DNA from: a virus
DNA: 25,305 bases
Reading direction: 5' to 3' (one strand)
Virus record (IMG/VR): IMGVR_UViG_3300030329_005169
Location: 1-25,305 of that record
Shown here in pieces: positions 1 through 8,317 of this stretch (the stretch's first letter is position 1; the number at the start of each line of letters is the position of its first letter). The translations under genes and the position numbers were made by a program. The notes under the pieces are model-generated. The model saw only the letters and a program-made list of their open reading frames with translations, was not told where the DNA came from and searched no databases.

Positions 1-3000
1 TCAGCACGATACTTCATCCAAACTAGATCCGGCTGGAAACCATATCCTGTTATGTCTCTATTGGTTGCATTACCTATAAACCTCCGTGCATTGAACAGCG
101 TTGGCTTAGTCTCAGCATCCACTGCAATGGTGAGCATCGAGTCAGTATTATCCAGCACCTCACTTCCATTTACATGGATCTGCCTTTCAGGATCACCAAA
201 ATGAAGAGTCTGGGAAGTCAATGCACCACCCGTGGTATCCGCAGATAAAGTCAGGGTTGTCGAAGAATCAATTGAAGTGATTGTGGTTCCAGCAGGGATG
301 CCAGTTCCAGTAACTGTATACCCAGGTTGCAGTCCTTCTGTATTTGTTGAACTGGAAAAAGTGACTAAGCGTTTTGAAGAACCTGTGGAATCATAAGCAG
401 CATTCCCTCTCTCTGTTCGGACCTGTGCTTTTACTGGTAGGTTTGCTCTTGTTGTACCACTAAAATTATTACTAATTGTTCCTGTTAAGGTTGCTTTGTT
501 TTTGTCTGATCCTGTCAGGTTTGTTAGAGTCAACCCGATGTTCGTATCATCAAGCTTCTGCATTCCAGTTGTGATTGAAGTGTTTGCTACATTGGAAAAC
601 TCAATGTCCTCATCAGATTGCAAGTCACCCGATGCCAGTTGACCTGTGAAGGTGATGGTTGGGATCGTTTTGTCTTTATAGGCTCCGTAGATTTTGGTGG
701 GTGGGGTAAATCGTTGCGTTGAAGCATCTTCAGACCAACCACTGTAACCACTACCCCAATCATTAGCACCTTCGACTATCCTAAAAGAATCAATGTATCC
801 GTGGAAGAAGTTATCAGTTCTTGATGAGTAATTGATGCCAATAAAACAATCGGCTCCATCACTTGCGGAATTATAAGTAAACTTTTTAAATGTAGTATCC
901 TTTTTCCTAAGATACCCATTTACAAAAATCCCAGCATAGTTTGTGTCAAATACAATCGCTAAATGTGTCCATGTATTTGCATTAACAACTCCAGATGCTG
1001 TTTCATAAGCAACATGAGAAGCACTGCTATTGTTATAGTAGTGAAACCCAACTGCCCCATCATTTTTAATATACCAATGGGATGCCACATTATCTTTGCC
1101 CATTATCGTTGACCCAAGATTATCTATACTTGACCCTGATGTGCTTAAACTAAGTGGATAAACCCAACAATCAATCGACCCCTGAGTAACTGTACTAGGC
1201 AGGTGACCACTACCAATTGAGAGATAATCCCCTGTCCCATCAAAATAAGCACCAGCACTCCCAGTCTTCTTCTTGCTTGCAGGCCAAGTCATCGCAGGGG
1301 CGATTCCTCCGTGGCCTTGGCTGTGGTAGGCTCCTGTTGGGGTTATGATGTGGGCTGTATTATTAGCAGGGGAATCAGAAGAACTATCGGTAAACTTTGC
1401 ACCATCGCCATGTACTAAAAGTTTAGTATGTGATGCTGGAAATGACCTATTCACATTCGCTATGTCTGAACCAACAGTGTAAGAGCCTCCTGTTGTGGTT
1501 AGTGGGCCAGATGGGGGAGAATTATTGAACGCACCAGTATATACTTTTGTACCAACCACAATTCTCAAATCTTCAATCATCCCATCAAAGTAATTGGTAG
1601 GTGTTCCAGAATAACCACCTACTGCACTGGTTCCAGATGAAGACCTAGCTCCAATTAATACTGGTCGATTTGTCGCATCGTAGTTCCAGTCTGTTGTACT
1701 GGCATCGGTTGTTTGACCAACTTGAACTCCATCTTTGTACATTGTTAGTGTGTCTGCCGTGTAATCGTGAACAACAGCATAATGATGCCAAGTTCCTTCA
1801 GTTGGAACTGAGCTTGCCCCACCACTTATATTGACAGTTTCATTATCATCTCCAAATAGCATGTGGTAATTACTGCCATTAAGATGTAAAGCCCATCCGC
1901 CCCAATCATCTTTGTCTGCTAAAGAAGCAATTCGATCCCAACCACCCAGATTTTCAACACGAATCCAGCATTCAAGTGTCCAATCGTAGGTTTTTCCTAA
2001 ATCAAAATCGGTAGATGGGGTCGTAAAGGCATAATCATCAGACCCATCAAAATCCCAAGCAGATCCACCCCACGCTGTTCTGGCATTAGTTGTGCTTTGT
2101 ACTGGCCCGCTTGTAGTTAAAATGCGATTAAAGTCTGAAGCATCATCTGACTGATCACTATGAATCAGCAATTTGGTATTCGTAATTGCTGTAAATCTTG
2201 AAGTTGGGGCATCGAAATTTGAAGTATAAACGGCACTACCATTAACAATGCGGATTTCGTCTAAGTATCCACCCCAATCTAACTCATCATTATGTCCACA
2301 TCCTATTTTTAAATCTTTAGCTGCATTAGCGGTTGTTGCAATATGCGTTGAGGCTGTCGATGATGCTTCAAGTGTTCCGTCAATAAACAATCGTGCAGTA
2401 GTTCCATCCCTTGTCCATGCGAAATGATACCAAGAGCCAATATTTAACACTGTTGTACTAGCTAAATCATAATTTGTTGAAGAAGTGCGAACTCTAACAG
2501 TTACTGTTCCATCACTATTCCTATAAATAGTCCATCCATCAACATCCGCTGTACTTATCCCACCATGCGACATTACTATTTCAGTGCCACCATGAGAATC
2601 ACATTGATACCAAAATTCTACACAAGAAGATGTTCCCAATTCCCAATCATCATGATCTGCTATAACTAATTTATCATCACTCCCATCAAAGAACATCGCA
2701 CTCTTCCCATCCCCAAAAGGTGACGCTTTGATGACTGCGTTTCCGCTTGTTGTTGTTTTGTGACCAATGCCACCAGTGTTGCTACTGTCTTCTATGTCCG
2801 TTCCACCACCTCTGTCGAAATTCAGCAGTAATTTTGTGTTACTATCCTGCTGTCCACCAGCAACCCTACCCCCATAAGTACCAAGGTGAGTGCTTTCGGA
2901 ATAACTAGCACCTGAACCACCAGTAAAGGTTACTGTAGGATCTGCGGATACTACAAATGCCGTGGAAAATCTTGCGGTAATCCCAGAATTTTCTGCTTCT

Positions 3001-5123
3001 ACATAAACTGTATCGCCAGCACTCAAAGAACCATGACCAAAGGTTGCTTCAAGTCTACCTGCTGTTTGATTGGTAATCGTTGCATCTGACCCAACTTTAG
3101 ATCCTCCTGAACTTGCGTTCCAAAGGGATACTGTGGTGTCACTTAGAAAATCTGCTCCAAAGAGCGTTAAGGTTGAGTCCTGATCATGATTCAATGCACC
3201 TGAAACACTCGTGATCGTTGGTGCAGTTGACGTTACTTGCCATGCGGTTTCGCCTGTGCTGGTGTCCGACATCGCAAGAACATAGTTGTCCTGGGATGCT
3301 CTTACGTTAGGAAGCTTGATCGTGTTGGAACCTGAATTGATGATGACGTTGTTCGAAGCAGTCTTGCCCTTGACTGTTAAATCCGAATCGGAAGAGGATG
3401 GCTCAACTGTATCTCCTCCCACTGATGCCACCATCGTTTCCCAGTTCGAACCATTGTAAACATAAAGCTTCGTATCACTCGTGTTGTAATAAAAATCCCC
3501 GGCAACTAAAGACGCTCCACTGCCATTCGGATCCCTGGTCGTTGGATTCGAACTGCTGTTTCCTAAAAATCGGGCTACGGACGTTGCTGCAGTATTTTTA
3601 TGACCCTCTGCCGTGTCCGCATGATCCGATGCCACCTCCGAATAATGCTTCGCAGATCGGTCGGTTGATGCTGCACCTGGGACCGCCGTGTTCTTGTCTG
3701 TCTGCGACCAGCCCTTCGACGATCCGCCTGACGTATCTGCGCCTAAAGCCGTGTCCTGGGCATATACCTTCGAACTGTAATCCGTGTCTACTGCACTGCC
3801 GGTTTTTGATGCCCAGCTTTTCGAGGAGCCAGTCGAAGGTTCATTCACATCCGTCGAATTCGCGTATGACTTCGAACTGTATTCGGATCCTGAAACCTGT
3901 CCGTCCGTCTTCGATGCCCACTCCTTCGACGATCCTGATGACGGAGCATAACTCTCCGCAATCGATGTCAAAGTTGCTCCCATACCCGAGTGCGCCGTAC
4001 AATAAAAATAAACAGTTGCTGCTGCATCCGACGGAACTGCAAATGTTACTGTTGCTCCCGCTTGACCAGGTGTGCCGGATCGCGTGACTGTGTAATCGGG
4101 TGAGGTGTCTTCGGCTGTCGTGCTGAAAGCAATAATATGAGTGCTATTACTGCTGTCACTGACATCAAACGTGTAGGTCGTACCCTTGATGATGTTGTAA
4201 ATGGAGTCGGATCCACTGCTGATCGTCTTCCCATTTAAAATGAATTTTCCCCCTGAAGCCGTTACATAAATCGTGGTCGGAGTCCCTGCCGCAATAGAAT
4301 ACGCTTTGGACGAGTACTCATTCGAGTCCACACCCGTGTCGGTGTCTGTTACTGTCCCAGTTGTCTTTTTTGCCCAATCTGATGCTGTCGTCCTGTGCTG
4401 ACCCGCGTCCGCAGAATGACCAGAGGCTGTGTCGGAACTCGCTAATGCACTCTGCCTCGCCTGCTCCACTGCGACACTCGTTCCCCAAACAAATACATTC
4501 GGGGTAGAAGAGGTCGGAGGCGCGGTTACAAACGTCAGATCCGTTCCGCTGATGGTATAAGATGCCGCGTCGGAACTGCTCGACTCCGATTGAGGGGTCT
4601 TTAAACTCCCCGCAACAAATACCATTACATCCTTGTCTGAACCATACGTCGTCGATAATGTGAACGTCTGGGTGCTTCCATTCCCAGTGAACTTCTCAAC
4701 CTGAACCGCAGAAGAACTGATTGCTGCATTGGCAATCATTACAAACTTCGACTCATTCGACGCAAAAGCTGACGCAGATGTGTGGGCCGTGATGCAATAA
4801 TAAGTGGCTTGGCTGTTTTCAACTACATCACCTACCACATAGGCAGTGGACGCCGCCCAAGCCCCCTTGATGTTGAAGCCGGATCCGGATGCGCCTATCA
4901 GCGCCAAGGCATCTAAACCGAATTGCTGATTTCCTACTGACGAATTCGCCAGCTTCCCATCATCACGTTGAATTAATTTTATGTTCGTGTTAATGCCGTC
5001 CAGGTTGGTCTTGACCTGGTTCAGCTCCGCGTCTACCTGGGAGCCGGGTAACGGATCGGAGGGGTTACTGGTTGCGCGGTCAGTGAAGTTATATTGCCGC
5101 GTATAGGGGGTCGGTTGTGCCAT
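1..5123 (-). CDS. Tail fibre / receptor-binding protein with cupredoxin-like, Ig-like and three LamG-like domains (C-terminus cut off)
   Basis: A single open frame runs from the ATG at 5123 to the left edge (1707 codons, no stop). The N-terminus (about residues 5-55) has the NPSDPLPGSQVDAELN pattern of podovirus-type tail fibres. A chitin-binding-like WxxxxxYxxGDVV segment and a beta-rich GNGSTQTFTL module follow. Stalk-like repeats of the type WAxKTxGxV...YSSKxYA occur at about residues 240-500, interrupted by a cupredoxin-like domain (H329, C375, H378, M381). Then come an IPT/TIG-like Ig fold (about 630-735) and three LamG/concanavalin-like modules (about 753-978, 980-1225, 1229-1485), each opening with N/HTKLL and closing near R-I-V-x-G. 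The last visible residues, FQPDLVWMKYRA, match a phage fibre domain I recall as DUF7483. The likely role is adsorption to host surface glycans. The domain reading is from motifs; the copper site is inference. Confidence 0.9.
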   Translation of the reverse strand, partial: MAQPTPYTRQYNFTDRATSNPSDPLPGSQVDAELNQVKTNLDGINTNIKLIQRDDGKLANSSVGNQQFGLDALALIGASGSGFNIKGAWAASTAYVVGDVVENSQATYYCITAHTSASAFASNESKFVMIANAAISSSAVQVEKFTGNGSTQTFTLSTTYGSDKDVMVFVAGSLKTPQSESSSSDAASYTISGTDLTFVTAPPTSSTPNVFVWGTSVAVEQARQSALASSDTASGHSADAGQHRTTASDWAKKTTGTVTDTDTGVDSNEYSSKAYSIAAGTPTTIYVTASGGKFILNGKTISSGSDSIYNIIKGTTYTFDVSDSSNSTHIIAFSTTAEDTSPDYTVTRSGTPGQAGATVTFAVPSDAAATVYFYCTAHSGMGATLTSIAESYAPSSGSSKEWASKTDGQVSGSEYSSKSYANSTDVNEPSTGSSKSWASKTGSAVDTDYSSKVYAQDTALGADTSGGSSKGWSQTDKNTAVPGAASTDRSAKHYSEVASDHADTAEGHKNTAATSVARFLGNSSSNPTTRDPNGSGASLVAGDFYYNTSDTKLYVYNGSNWETMVASVGGDTVEPSSSDSDLTVKGKTASNNVIINSGSNTIKLPNVRASQDNYVLAMSDTSTGETAWQVTSTAPTITSVSGALNHDQDSTLTLFGADFLSDTTVSLWNASSGGSKVGSDATITNQTAGRLEATFGHGSLSAGDTVYVEAENSGITARFSTAFVVSADPTVTFTGGSGASYSESTHLGTYGGRVAGGQQDSNTKLLLNFDRGGGTDIEDSSNTGGIGHKTTTSGNAVIKASPFGDGKSAMFFDGSDDKLVIADHDDWELGTSSCVEFWYQCDSHGGTEIVMSHGGISTADVDGWTIYRNSDGTVTVRVRTSSTNYDLASTTVLNIGSWYHFAWTRDGTTARLFIDGTLEASSTASTHIATTANAAKDLKIGCGHNDELDWGGYLDEIRIVNGSAVYTSNFDAPTSRFTAITNTKLLIHSDQSDDASDFNRILTTSGPVQSTTNARTAWGGSAWDFDGSDDYAFTTPSTDFDLGKTYDWTLECWIRVENLGGWDRIASLADKDDWGGWALHLNGSNYHMLFGDDNETVNISGGASSVPTEGTWHHYAVVHDYTADTLTMYKDGVQVGQTTDASTTDWNYDATNRPVLIGARSSSGTSAVGGYSGTPTNYFDGMIEDLRIVVGTKVYTGAFNNSPPSGPLTTTGGSYTVGSDIANVNRSFPASHTKLLVHGDGAKFTDSSSDSPANNTAHIITPTGAYHSQGHGGIAPAMTWPASKKKTGSAGAYFDGTGDYLSIGSGHLPSTVTQGSIDCWVYPLSLSTSGSSIDNLGSTIMGKDNVASHWYIKNDGAVGFHYYNNSSASHVAYETASGVVNANTWTHLAIVFDTNYAGIFVNGYLRKKDTTFKKFTYNSASDGADCFIGINYSSRTDNFFHGYIDSFRIVEGANDWGSGYSGWSEDASTQRFTPPTKIYGAYKDKTIPTITFTGQLASGDLQSDEDIEFSNVANTSITTGMQKLDDTNIGLTLTNLTGSDKNKATLTGTISNNFSGTTRANLPVKAQVRTERGNAAYDSTGSSKRLVTFSSSTNTEGLQPGYTVTGTGIPAGTTITSIDSSTTLTLSADTTGGALTSQTLHFGDPERQIHVNGSEVLDNTDSMLTIAVDAETKPTLFNARRFIGNATNRDITGYGFQPDLVWMKYRA

Positions 5124-5153
5124 AGCCTGGATCAGTTTTTAGGTTCTAATTCC

Positions 5154-5181
5154 AGTATATTCTGTTGATCGACGTTGTCAA
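5154..5181 (-). promoter_or_regulatory. Sigma70-type promoter of the tail fibre gene
   Basis: Read on the minus strand, a perfect TTGACA (5181-5176) is followed after 16 bp by TATACT (5159-5154). Transcription would start near 5147 and leave a leader of roughly 24 nt before the ATG at 5123. Upstream of that ATG only a weak AGG is visible as ribosome-binding site. The fibre gene therefore seems to have its own promoter, separate from the terminase gene. Confidence 0.75.
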
Positions 5182-5203
5182 CTAGACGGAAAGTACGGAT
5201 TCC

Positions 5204-5256
5204 TTTGTTAAATCGTTTGTTGGAACAAAAATTTTTGTTGACAAATGTGTAACAAA
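5204..5256. promoter_or_regulatory. TTTGTT/AACAAA palindrome cluster upstream of the tail fibre promoter
   Basis: TTTGTTGGAACAAA (5216-5229) has 6-bp inverted arms around a 2-bp spacer. A second, wider pair (TTTGTT at 5234-5239 and AACAAA at 5251-5256) and a lone TTTGTT at 5204 lie alongside. The same arm sequence recurs at 11040-11070 before the phosphate-transporter gene, which suggests a shared DNA-binding protein. The site lies upstream of the -35 box, a position usual for an activator. The regulator is unknown. Confidence 0.5.
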
Positions 5257-5270
5257 AAAGACCAAAAGTC

Positions 5271-5381
5271 TCAAAAAATCAAAATTTTGTACGTCGGCCC
5301 ATAATCGATTAGCGCCAGCTCCGCTGGCGGTGGCCGGGGGTGGGGGTCGGCATCACGCGGAATCACTTGGTTTCTGTTCAT
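5271..5381 (-). other. Terminase-fibre gap: doubtful 36-codon ORF with a GC hairpin and weak terminator
   Basis: The gap of about 290 bp between the terminase and fibre genes holds a small ATG frame (5381 to the TGA at 5271-5273) reading MNRNQVIPRDADPHPRPPPA and onward. It has no recognisable family and no clear ribosome-binding site. Inside it lies a perfect 7-bp hairpin, CGCCAGC/GCTGGCG (5313-5329), with a 3-nt loop. Just downstream a short AGAC/GTCT stem with a T6 run could end leftward terminase transcription. I favour a terminator/leader region over a gene. Confidence 0.3.
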
Positions 5382-5417
5382 TTCTACGCCGTTTTCGTTC
5401 AAATAGTCCTGGCCGGA

Positions 5418-5912
5418 CTATTCGGATCCCTGGCCTGGCTGACCTGGTTCATCATTTTGCGATTTAAAACTACCCGGAGTGACATCTTTGGCTAGATTCA
5501 CTCTCTCGTTTTCCCATTTATCAATGATGGATCCCAGCTCGTCCGGCGTCATTTCAGCAAGCGACCTGGTCGATAGATCATCGCCCTTTCCCTTGTTCAA
5601 ATCCCCGGCCAGCTCAAGAACTGTCCTCGAAGCCTGCACCCTGGCCGCCGCCGGAGCGTCGTCATCCTGCATGACCTGGCGGAGAGTCCCGACGGCCAGA
5701 CTGGCAAGCTCGCCCTGGTAGTGAGTTTGTCGGGCCTGCCGAATAGCACGGATTATTTTGGGATTCTGAATTAGATGATAGCTGGTTTGTCCAGGATACG
5801 AATATCCAGCTCTTCTTGCGGATTCGGTTTGGTTCAATCCTTCAACTACAAGATAGTTGATAAATTGATTTTGCTTCGGCGTTAATTGGTTTGATGTTAT
5901 AGCGGTTTCCAT
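5418..5912 (-). CDS. Small terminase subunit (TerS-like)
   Basis: This 164-residue protein has an N-terminal helix-turn-helix of the Terminase_2/TerS type. LTPKQNQFINYLVVEGLNQT (about residues 11-30) is followed by ESARRAGYS, the usual DNA-recognition block of small terminases. A helical middle with VQASRTVLELAGDLN, typical of the oligomerisation region, leads into a polar, acidic tail. TerS rings recognise the packaging site and regulate the large ATPase/nuclease subunit. No large subunit is visible, since the next gene leftward is the tail fibre; terL is presumably beyond the left edge. The gene is divergent from the 6069 operon across a control region with a perfect palindrome. Length and motif suit the family well. 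Confidence 0.8.
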   Translation of the reverse strand: METAITSNQLTPKQNQFINYLVVEGLNQTESARRAGYSYPGQTSYHLIQNPKIIRAIRQARQTHYQGELASLAVGTLRQVMQDDDAPAAARVQASRTVLELAGDLNKGKGDDLSTRSLAEMTPDELGSIIDKWENERVNLAKDVTPGSFKSQNDEPGQPGQGSE

Positions 5913-5971
5913 AATCTTTTTTGTCCTTTCTTAGATCATTTTAACATTTTTTTATGATTTAGCTTTACATC

Positions 5972-5986
5972 TAGACAAATTGTCTA
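5972..5986. promoter_or_regulatory. Operator-like palindrome between divergent terminase and accessory operon
   Basis: TAGACAA-A-TTGTCTA is a perfect 15-bp palindrome in the AT-rich divergent gap 5913-6068. A TTTACA hexamer (5964-5969) and TATAAA (5985-5990) on the plus strand flank or overlap it at 15-bp spacing, so a bound protein would block a rightward promoter. The half-site GACAAAT also occurs near 5240 and in the control region at 17369-17375. Confidence 0.5.
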
Positions 5987-6068
5987 TAAATAATTGGTTG
6001 TTTGTTGTTTGGTCAGCTTGACCGACGGACCTGGACGAAACCAGGTAATCATTTAATATAAGGTAAAT

Positions 6069-6260
6069 ATGGATCAAAAAGCATTTGATATTTGGATGAA
6101 ACAAGTTGACCAGGAGCTGGTCAAGATTTGCGGATTCACTTCTGATTGTTTAGCGGACTATTACTACGCTGACAAATTCGAGGACGGCGAGAAGCCTGCC
6201 CAGGTTGCCATCGAAGTTCTTGAGTACAATGATTTCCCGCTTGAGGAGTTTGGCTTATGA
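6069..6260 (+). CDS. Small acidic protein of unknown function
   Basis: A 63-residue protein, first of the rightward accessory operon. It reads MDQKAFDIWMKQVDQELVKI at the start, then a CGFTSDCLADYYYADKF segment and an acidic end. The pattern (FDxWMxxVD...DxxxxYYxDxFEDGExPxxxAxEVL) resembles a family of small proteins common in phages and their hosts (I recall it as DUF5419-like, unverified). The function is unknown. An AAGG (6061-6064) lies 4 nt before the ATG, and its stop overlaps the next start as ATGA. No signal peptide or membrane segment is visible. Confidence 0.75.
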   Translation: MDQKAFDIWMKQVDQELVKICGFTSDCLADYYYADKFEDGEKPAQVAIEVLEYNDFPLEEFGL

Positions 6261-6433
6261 GTTATGAGGAATATTACAAAGAGCTTTCATTCAATAGAAA
6301 GCTAGTCAATTTGATAATGCGGAATGCCTGGAGAAATGCATCTAAATGCGAAGCAGGCATGGAAAGACGAACCACAAACCAGGACGGCATCCGCCTGGCT
6401 GAACTTATGAACCCAATTCCAGAAAACCTCTAA
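6257..6433 (+). CDS. Small hypothetical protein (58 aa)
   Basis: The ATG overlaps the stop of the preceding gene (ATGA at 6257-6260), giving a 58-residue product that ends at TAA 6431-6433. It begins MSYEEYYKELSFNRKLVNLI, has a basic middle (RNAWRNASKCEAGMERR) and ends with MNPIPENL. No family is recognised. The reason for calling it is the translationally coupled start, the clean fit between its neighbours and the hairpin that directly follows its stop. Confidence 0.6.
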   Translation: MSYEEYYKELSFNRKLVNLIMRNAWRNASKCEAGMERRTTNQDGIRLAELMNPIPENL

Positions 6434-6442
6434 TCCCTAACG

Positions 6443-6465
6443 GCCAGGCTTTTTTTTGGCCTGGC
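6443..6465 (+). terminator. Hairpin with T8 loop after the first two accessory genes
   Basis: GCCAGGC (6443-6449) pairs perfectly with GCCTGGC (6459-6465) across a loop of eight T and one G. Unusually, the T-run is in the loop and not after the stem; only a weak TTTT follows at 6472-6475. It may attenuate transcription or protect an RNA end between the 6257 and 6494 genes. Confidence 0.45.
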
Positions 6466-6493
6466 TGTTGGTTTTATCAGGAGAATGAGATAA

Positions 6494-7210
6494 ATGAAAT
6501 CAACAATATTTTATGAAGGCCCTTCAATGATCGATGGCGGACCTATCGTCGCCATCATGTCCGGCCTTAATGGATCCAGCCACAACCGGAAAACTGGACC
6601 GATGATTCAATCCTGGATTATCCGATCCGACATAAGCCCAAACGAAGCAGTAAAAAAGAAAAAAGATCAAAGCGTATGCGGAGCCTGCAAACTCCGGCAC
6701 AACCTTGGCGGAGCCTGCTATGTCCTACCCTTTGAGGCACCCGGCACCCTATTCCGATCCTACAAGGCCGGGAACCTTTACCGGACATCCAACCTAACCA
6801 AACGACAGGCCAAACGTCTGACCTGGTCTTTCAAAACTTTTGCTTTCCGCATGGGAGCCTACGGCGACCCCGGAGCGGTCCCCTTCGAAGCCTGGCAACC
6901 AATATTAAACGAGTTGAAACCAGATCCCGGATGGACTGGATATACCCATCAATGGATGAATCCGGCCTGCACCTGGTTAAAGCCCTGGTGCATGGCATCT
7001 GTTGAAAACCTGGATGAAACCGAACTGGCGCAGAGTCTTGGCTGGAAGACATCCAGAACTTCAAAGGACGGAATGCCTTTGAGAAATGAAACGCTCTGTT
7101 TAAATCAAACTAGAGCAAAAACCGAATGCTCTGAATGCCTACTATGTAATGGCCAGAGTAAAAACATAATTGGATCCGTGCATGGATCCAGAAAGGAAAG
7201 GTTCAAATGA
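6494..7210 (+). CDS. DUF7227-like Cys-rich phage protein
   Basis: A 238-residue protein with the layout of a family found in phages and actinobacterial/proteobacterial mobile elements (I recall it as DUF7227). NRKTGPMIQSWIIRSDISP lies at about residues 31-49, C62xxC65 with C75 in ...ACYVLPFEAP, and RMGAYGDPGAVPFEAW follows in the middle. GWTGYTHQW comes next, and ...CSECLLCNG at the C-terminal end. The paired cysteines suggest metal binding; no enzymatic role is known to me. AGGAG at 6479-6483 is the ribosome-binding site, 10 nt before the ATG. The stop overlaps the next start (ATGA), so the two are translated together. Confidence 0.8.
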   Translation: MKSTIFYEGPSMIDGGPIVAIMSGLNGSSHNRKTGPMIQSWIIRSDISPNEAVKKKKDQSVCGACKLRHNLGGACYVLPFEAPGTLFRSYKAGNLYRTSNLTKRQAKRLTWSFKTFAFRMGAYGDPGAVPFEAWQPILNELKPDPGWTGYTHQWMNPACTWLKPWCMASVENLDETELAQSLGWKTSRTSKDGMPLRNETLCLNQTRAKTECSECLLCNGQSKNIIGSVHGSRKERFK

Positions 7211-7866
7211 CCATGAGAATAAAACAAGTTTCACTGATCAGGCTGGAAGGGCCAATTGATCAATGCGATCAAGAAATAAACTGCAAATCTTTTGATGATG
7301 CGAACAAGGTTCTTTTGAACTGGGCAAACCAAATGGAAGACGCACCCGGATATGACAAAGTGAAATTTTATATCACCTGGATTGATGACAGCATCTATTC
7401 CGGACGTTACGACCTGCACCATCCAAACCAGGGACAAGATGAAGGAACCCGGCACCCTGATATTCTTTTAGGCGTCCGGCAGTATGTTGGATACATGGCC
7501 AGGTTACCGGAACTGAAACCGGAAAGCATGGAGCTGGAAGAGTGGTTCAAACCTTGTCTTGATGAGAACGGCGCAAGAATTCCGGGATCCCAATGTGATC
7601 GATACCTCGAATATTACGAAAAATATTTGGACCCAGAAATCAAAGGCAATGGTCTTGCTGAGAACGGACCCTGGCGGTGTCCAGCTTGTAACGAACTCAC
7701 AACTGATTATCCAGCATTGAGTCGCCGTGATAACAAAACCGATATTTGTAGCGATTGCGGAACCCGGGAAGCCCTCGAGGACTTCAAAGGATCCGGCGTC
7801 GTAGCCTTGAACCCAGGCAACCCCGAAAACCTCCATAAAACTTTAATGGGGATATTCGGAGAATGA
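7207..7866 (+). CDS. LPD25-like N-terminal domain with C-terminal zinc ribbon
   Basis: A 219-residue two-part protein. Residues 8-70 (RLEGPIDQC..., CKSFDDANKVLLNWA, GYDKVKFYITWIDD, YSGRYDL) match the pattern of large polyvalent protein-associated domain 25 (LPD25), usually a module of very large phage or plasmid proteins. Here it stands alone with a zinc ribbon, C158-x2-C161...C181-x2-C184, containing TTDYPALSRRDNKTDICSDC, a block I recognise from phage zinc-ribbon proteins. It is probably a nucleic-acid or protein adaptor; the exact role is unknown. GAAAGG lies 6 nt before the ATG, which overlaps the previous stop. Confidence 0.75.
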   Translation: MTMRIKQVSLIRLEGPIDQCDQEINCKSFDDANKVLLNWANQMEDAPGYDKVKFYITWIDDSIYSGRYDLHHPNQGQDEGTRHPDILLGVRQYVGYMARLPELKPESMELEEWFKPCLDENGARIPGSQCDRYLEYYEKYLDPEIKGNGLAENGPWRCPACNELTTDYPALSRRDNKTDICSDCGTREALEDFKGSGVVALNPGNPENLHKTLMGIFGE

Positions 7867-7964
7867 AAACCTGGATAAGAATCACTCTTGAACTGGCCTT
7901 GCTGTTAAGCATGGCCGGTTCTTTTTACCTGATAATTTTGTGCCTGTCAGTGATGGCAGGCTGA
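7863..7964 (+). CDS. Single-pass membrane mini-protein (33 aa)
   Basis: An ATGA-coupled start gives MKTWIRITLELALLLSMAGS and then a second hydrophobic stretch (FYLIILCLSVMAG). Almost the whole protein after the basic N-terminus is one transmembrane helix. It could be a small membrane effector such as a holin-like or superinfection-exclusion peptide, but no lysis partner is visible nearby. The coupling and the next gene 9 bp downstream support expression; the function is open. Confidence 0.5.
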   Translation: MKTWIRITLELALLLSMAGSFYLIILCLSVMAG

Positions 7965-7973
7965 AAGGAATAA

Positions 7974-8117
7974 ATGAACAAAGAAGAAAAAGTGACAGTA
8001 ACCCTAACCCGGCAACAATGGTTAAACGCTATCAAAATTTTACGAATGAGGCCGAATGTTTGGAGTCCAAACGGAATTCCGACAAAAATTGAAAACCAAT
8101 TAAAAGGGGAAAAATGA
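7974..8117 (+). CDS. Small hypothetical protein (47 aa)
   Basis: The ATG at 7974 follows AAAGGA at a spacing of about 5 nt and the frame ends in an ATGA overlap with the next gene. The product begins MNKEEKVTVTLTRQQWLNAI and ends with a basic KIENQLKGEK. The start resembles short phage proteins with a ribbon-then-helix pattern (VTVTLTRxQWxxAIKIL), but I cannot name a family. Confidence 0.6.
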   Translation: MNKEEKVTVTLTRQQWLNAIKILRMRPNVWSPNGIPTKIENQLKGEK

Positions 8118-8317
8118 ATATCAAAATATTTTTTAGAGAATACGACGGCCATGCTTATGTCTACAGCATCGCAGAGAATGAGTGGATCGCTTTTCCGGTA
8201 TTCAAAACCGGGGATCCAGACTGGTTGAACCCGACGATTCTATCAGATATTAATCTGAACGAAGAAGATTTGAAACAGCTCCAAACCTGGCTTGAAGAAA
8301 AAGAAAAGGAATTATGA
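8114..8317 (+). CDS. Small acidic hypothetical protein (67 aa)
   Basis: It reads MNIKIFFREYDGHAYVYSIA, then ENEWIAFPVFKTGDPDWLNP, and ends with an acidic helix. AAAGGGGAAAA precedes the ATG. Beta-rich N-terminus and charged helical C-terminus are predicted by eye. No family is recognised; the ATGA overlaps on both sides place it in the accessory operon. Confidence 0.65.
   Translation: MNIKIFFREYDGHAYVYSIAENEWIAFPVFKTGDPDWLNPTILSDINLNEEDLKQLQTWLEEKEKEL

Noticed and set aside
3398-4087. Long plus-strand open frame (229 codons)
   Set aside because: It lies antisense inside the tail fibre gene, its product is rich in Ser, Pro, Cys and His with no domain, and the opposite strand reads a convincing fibre sequence.
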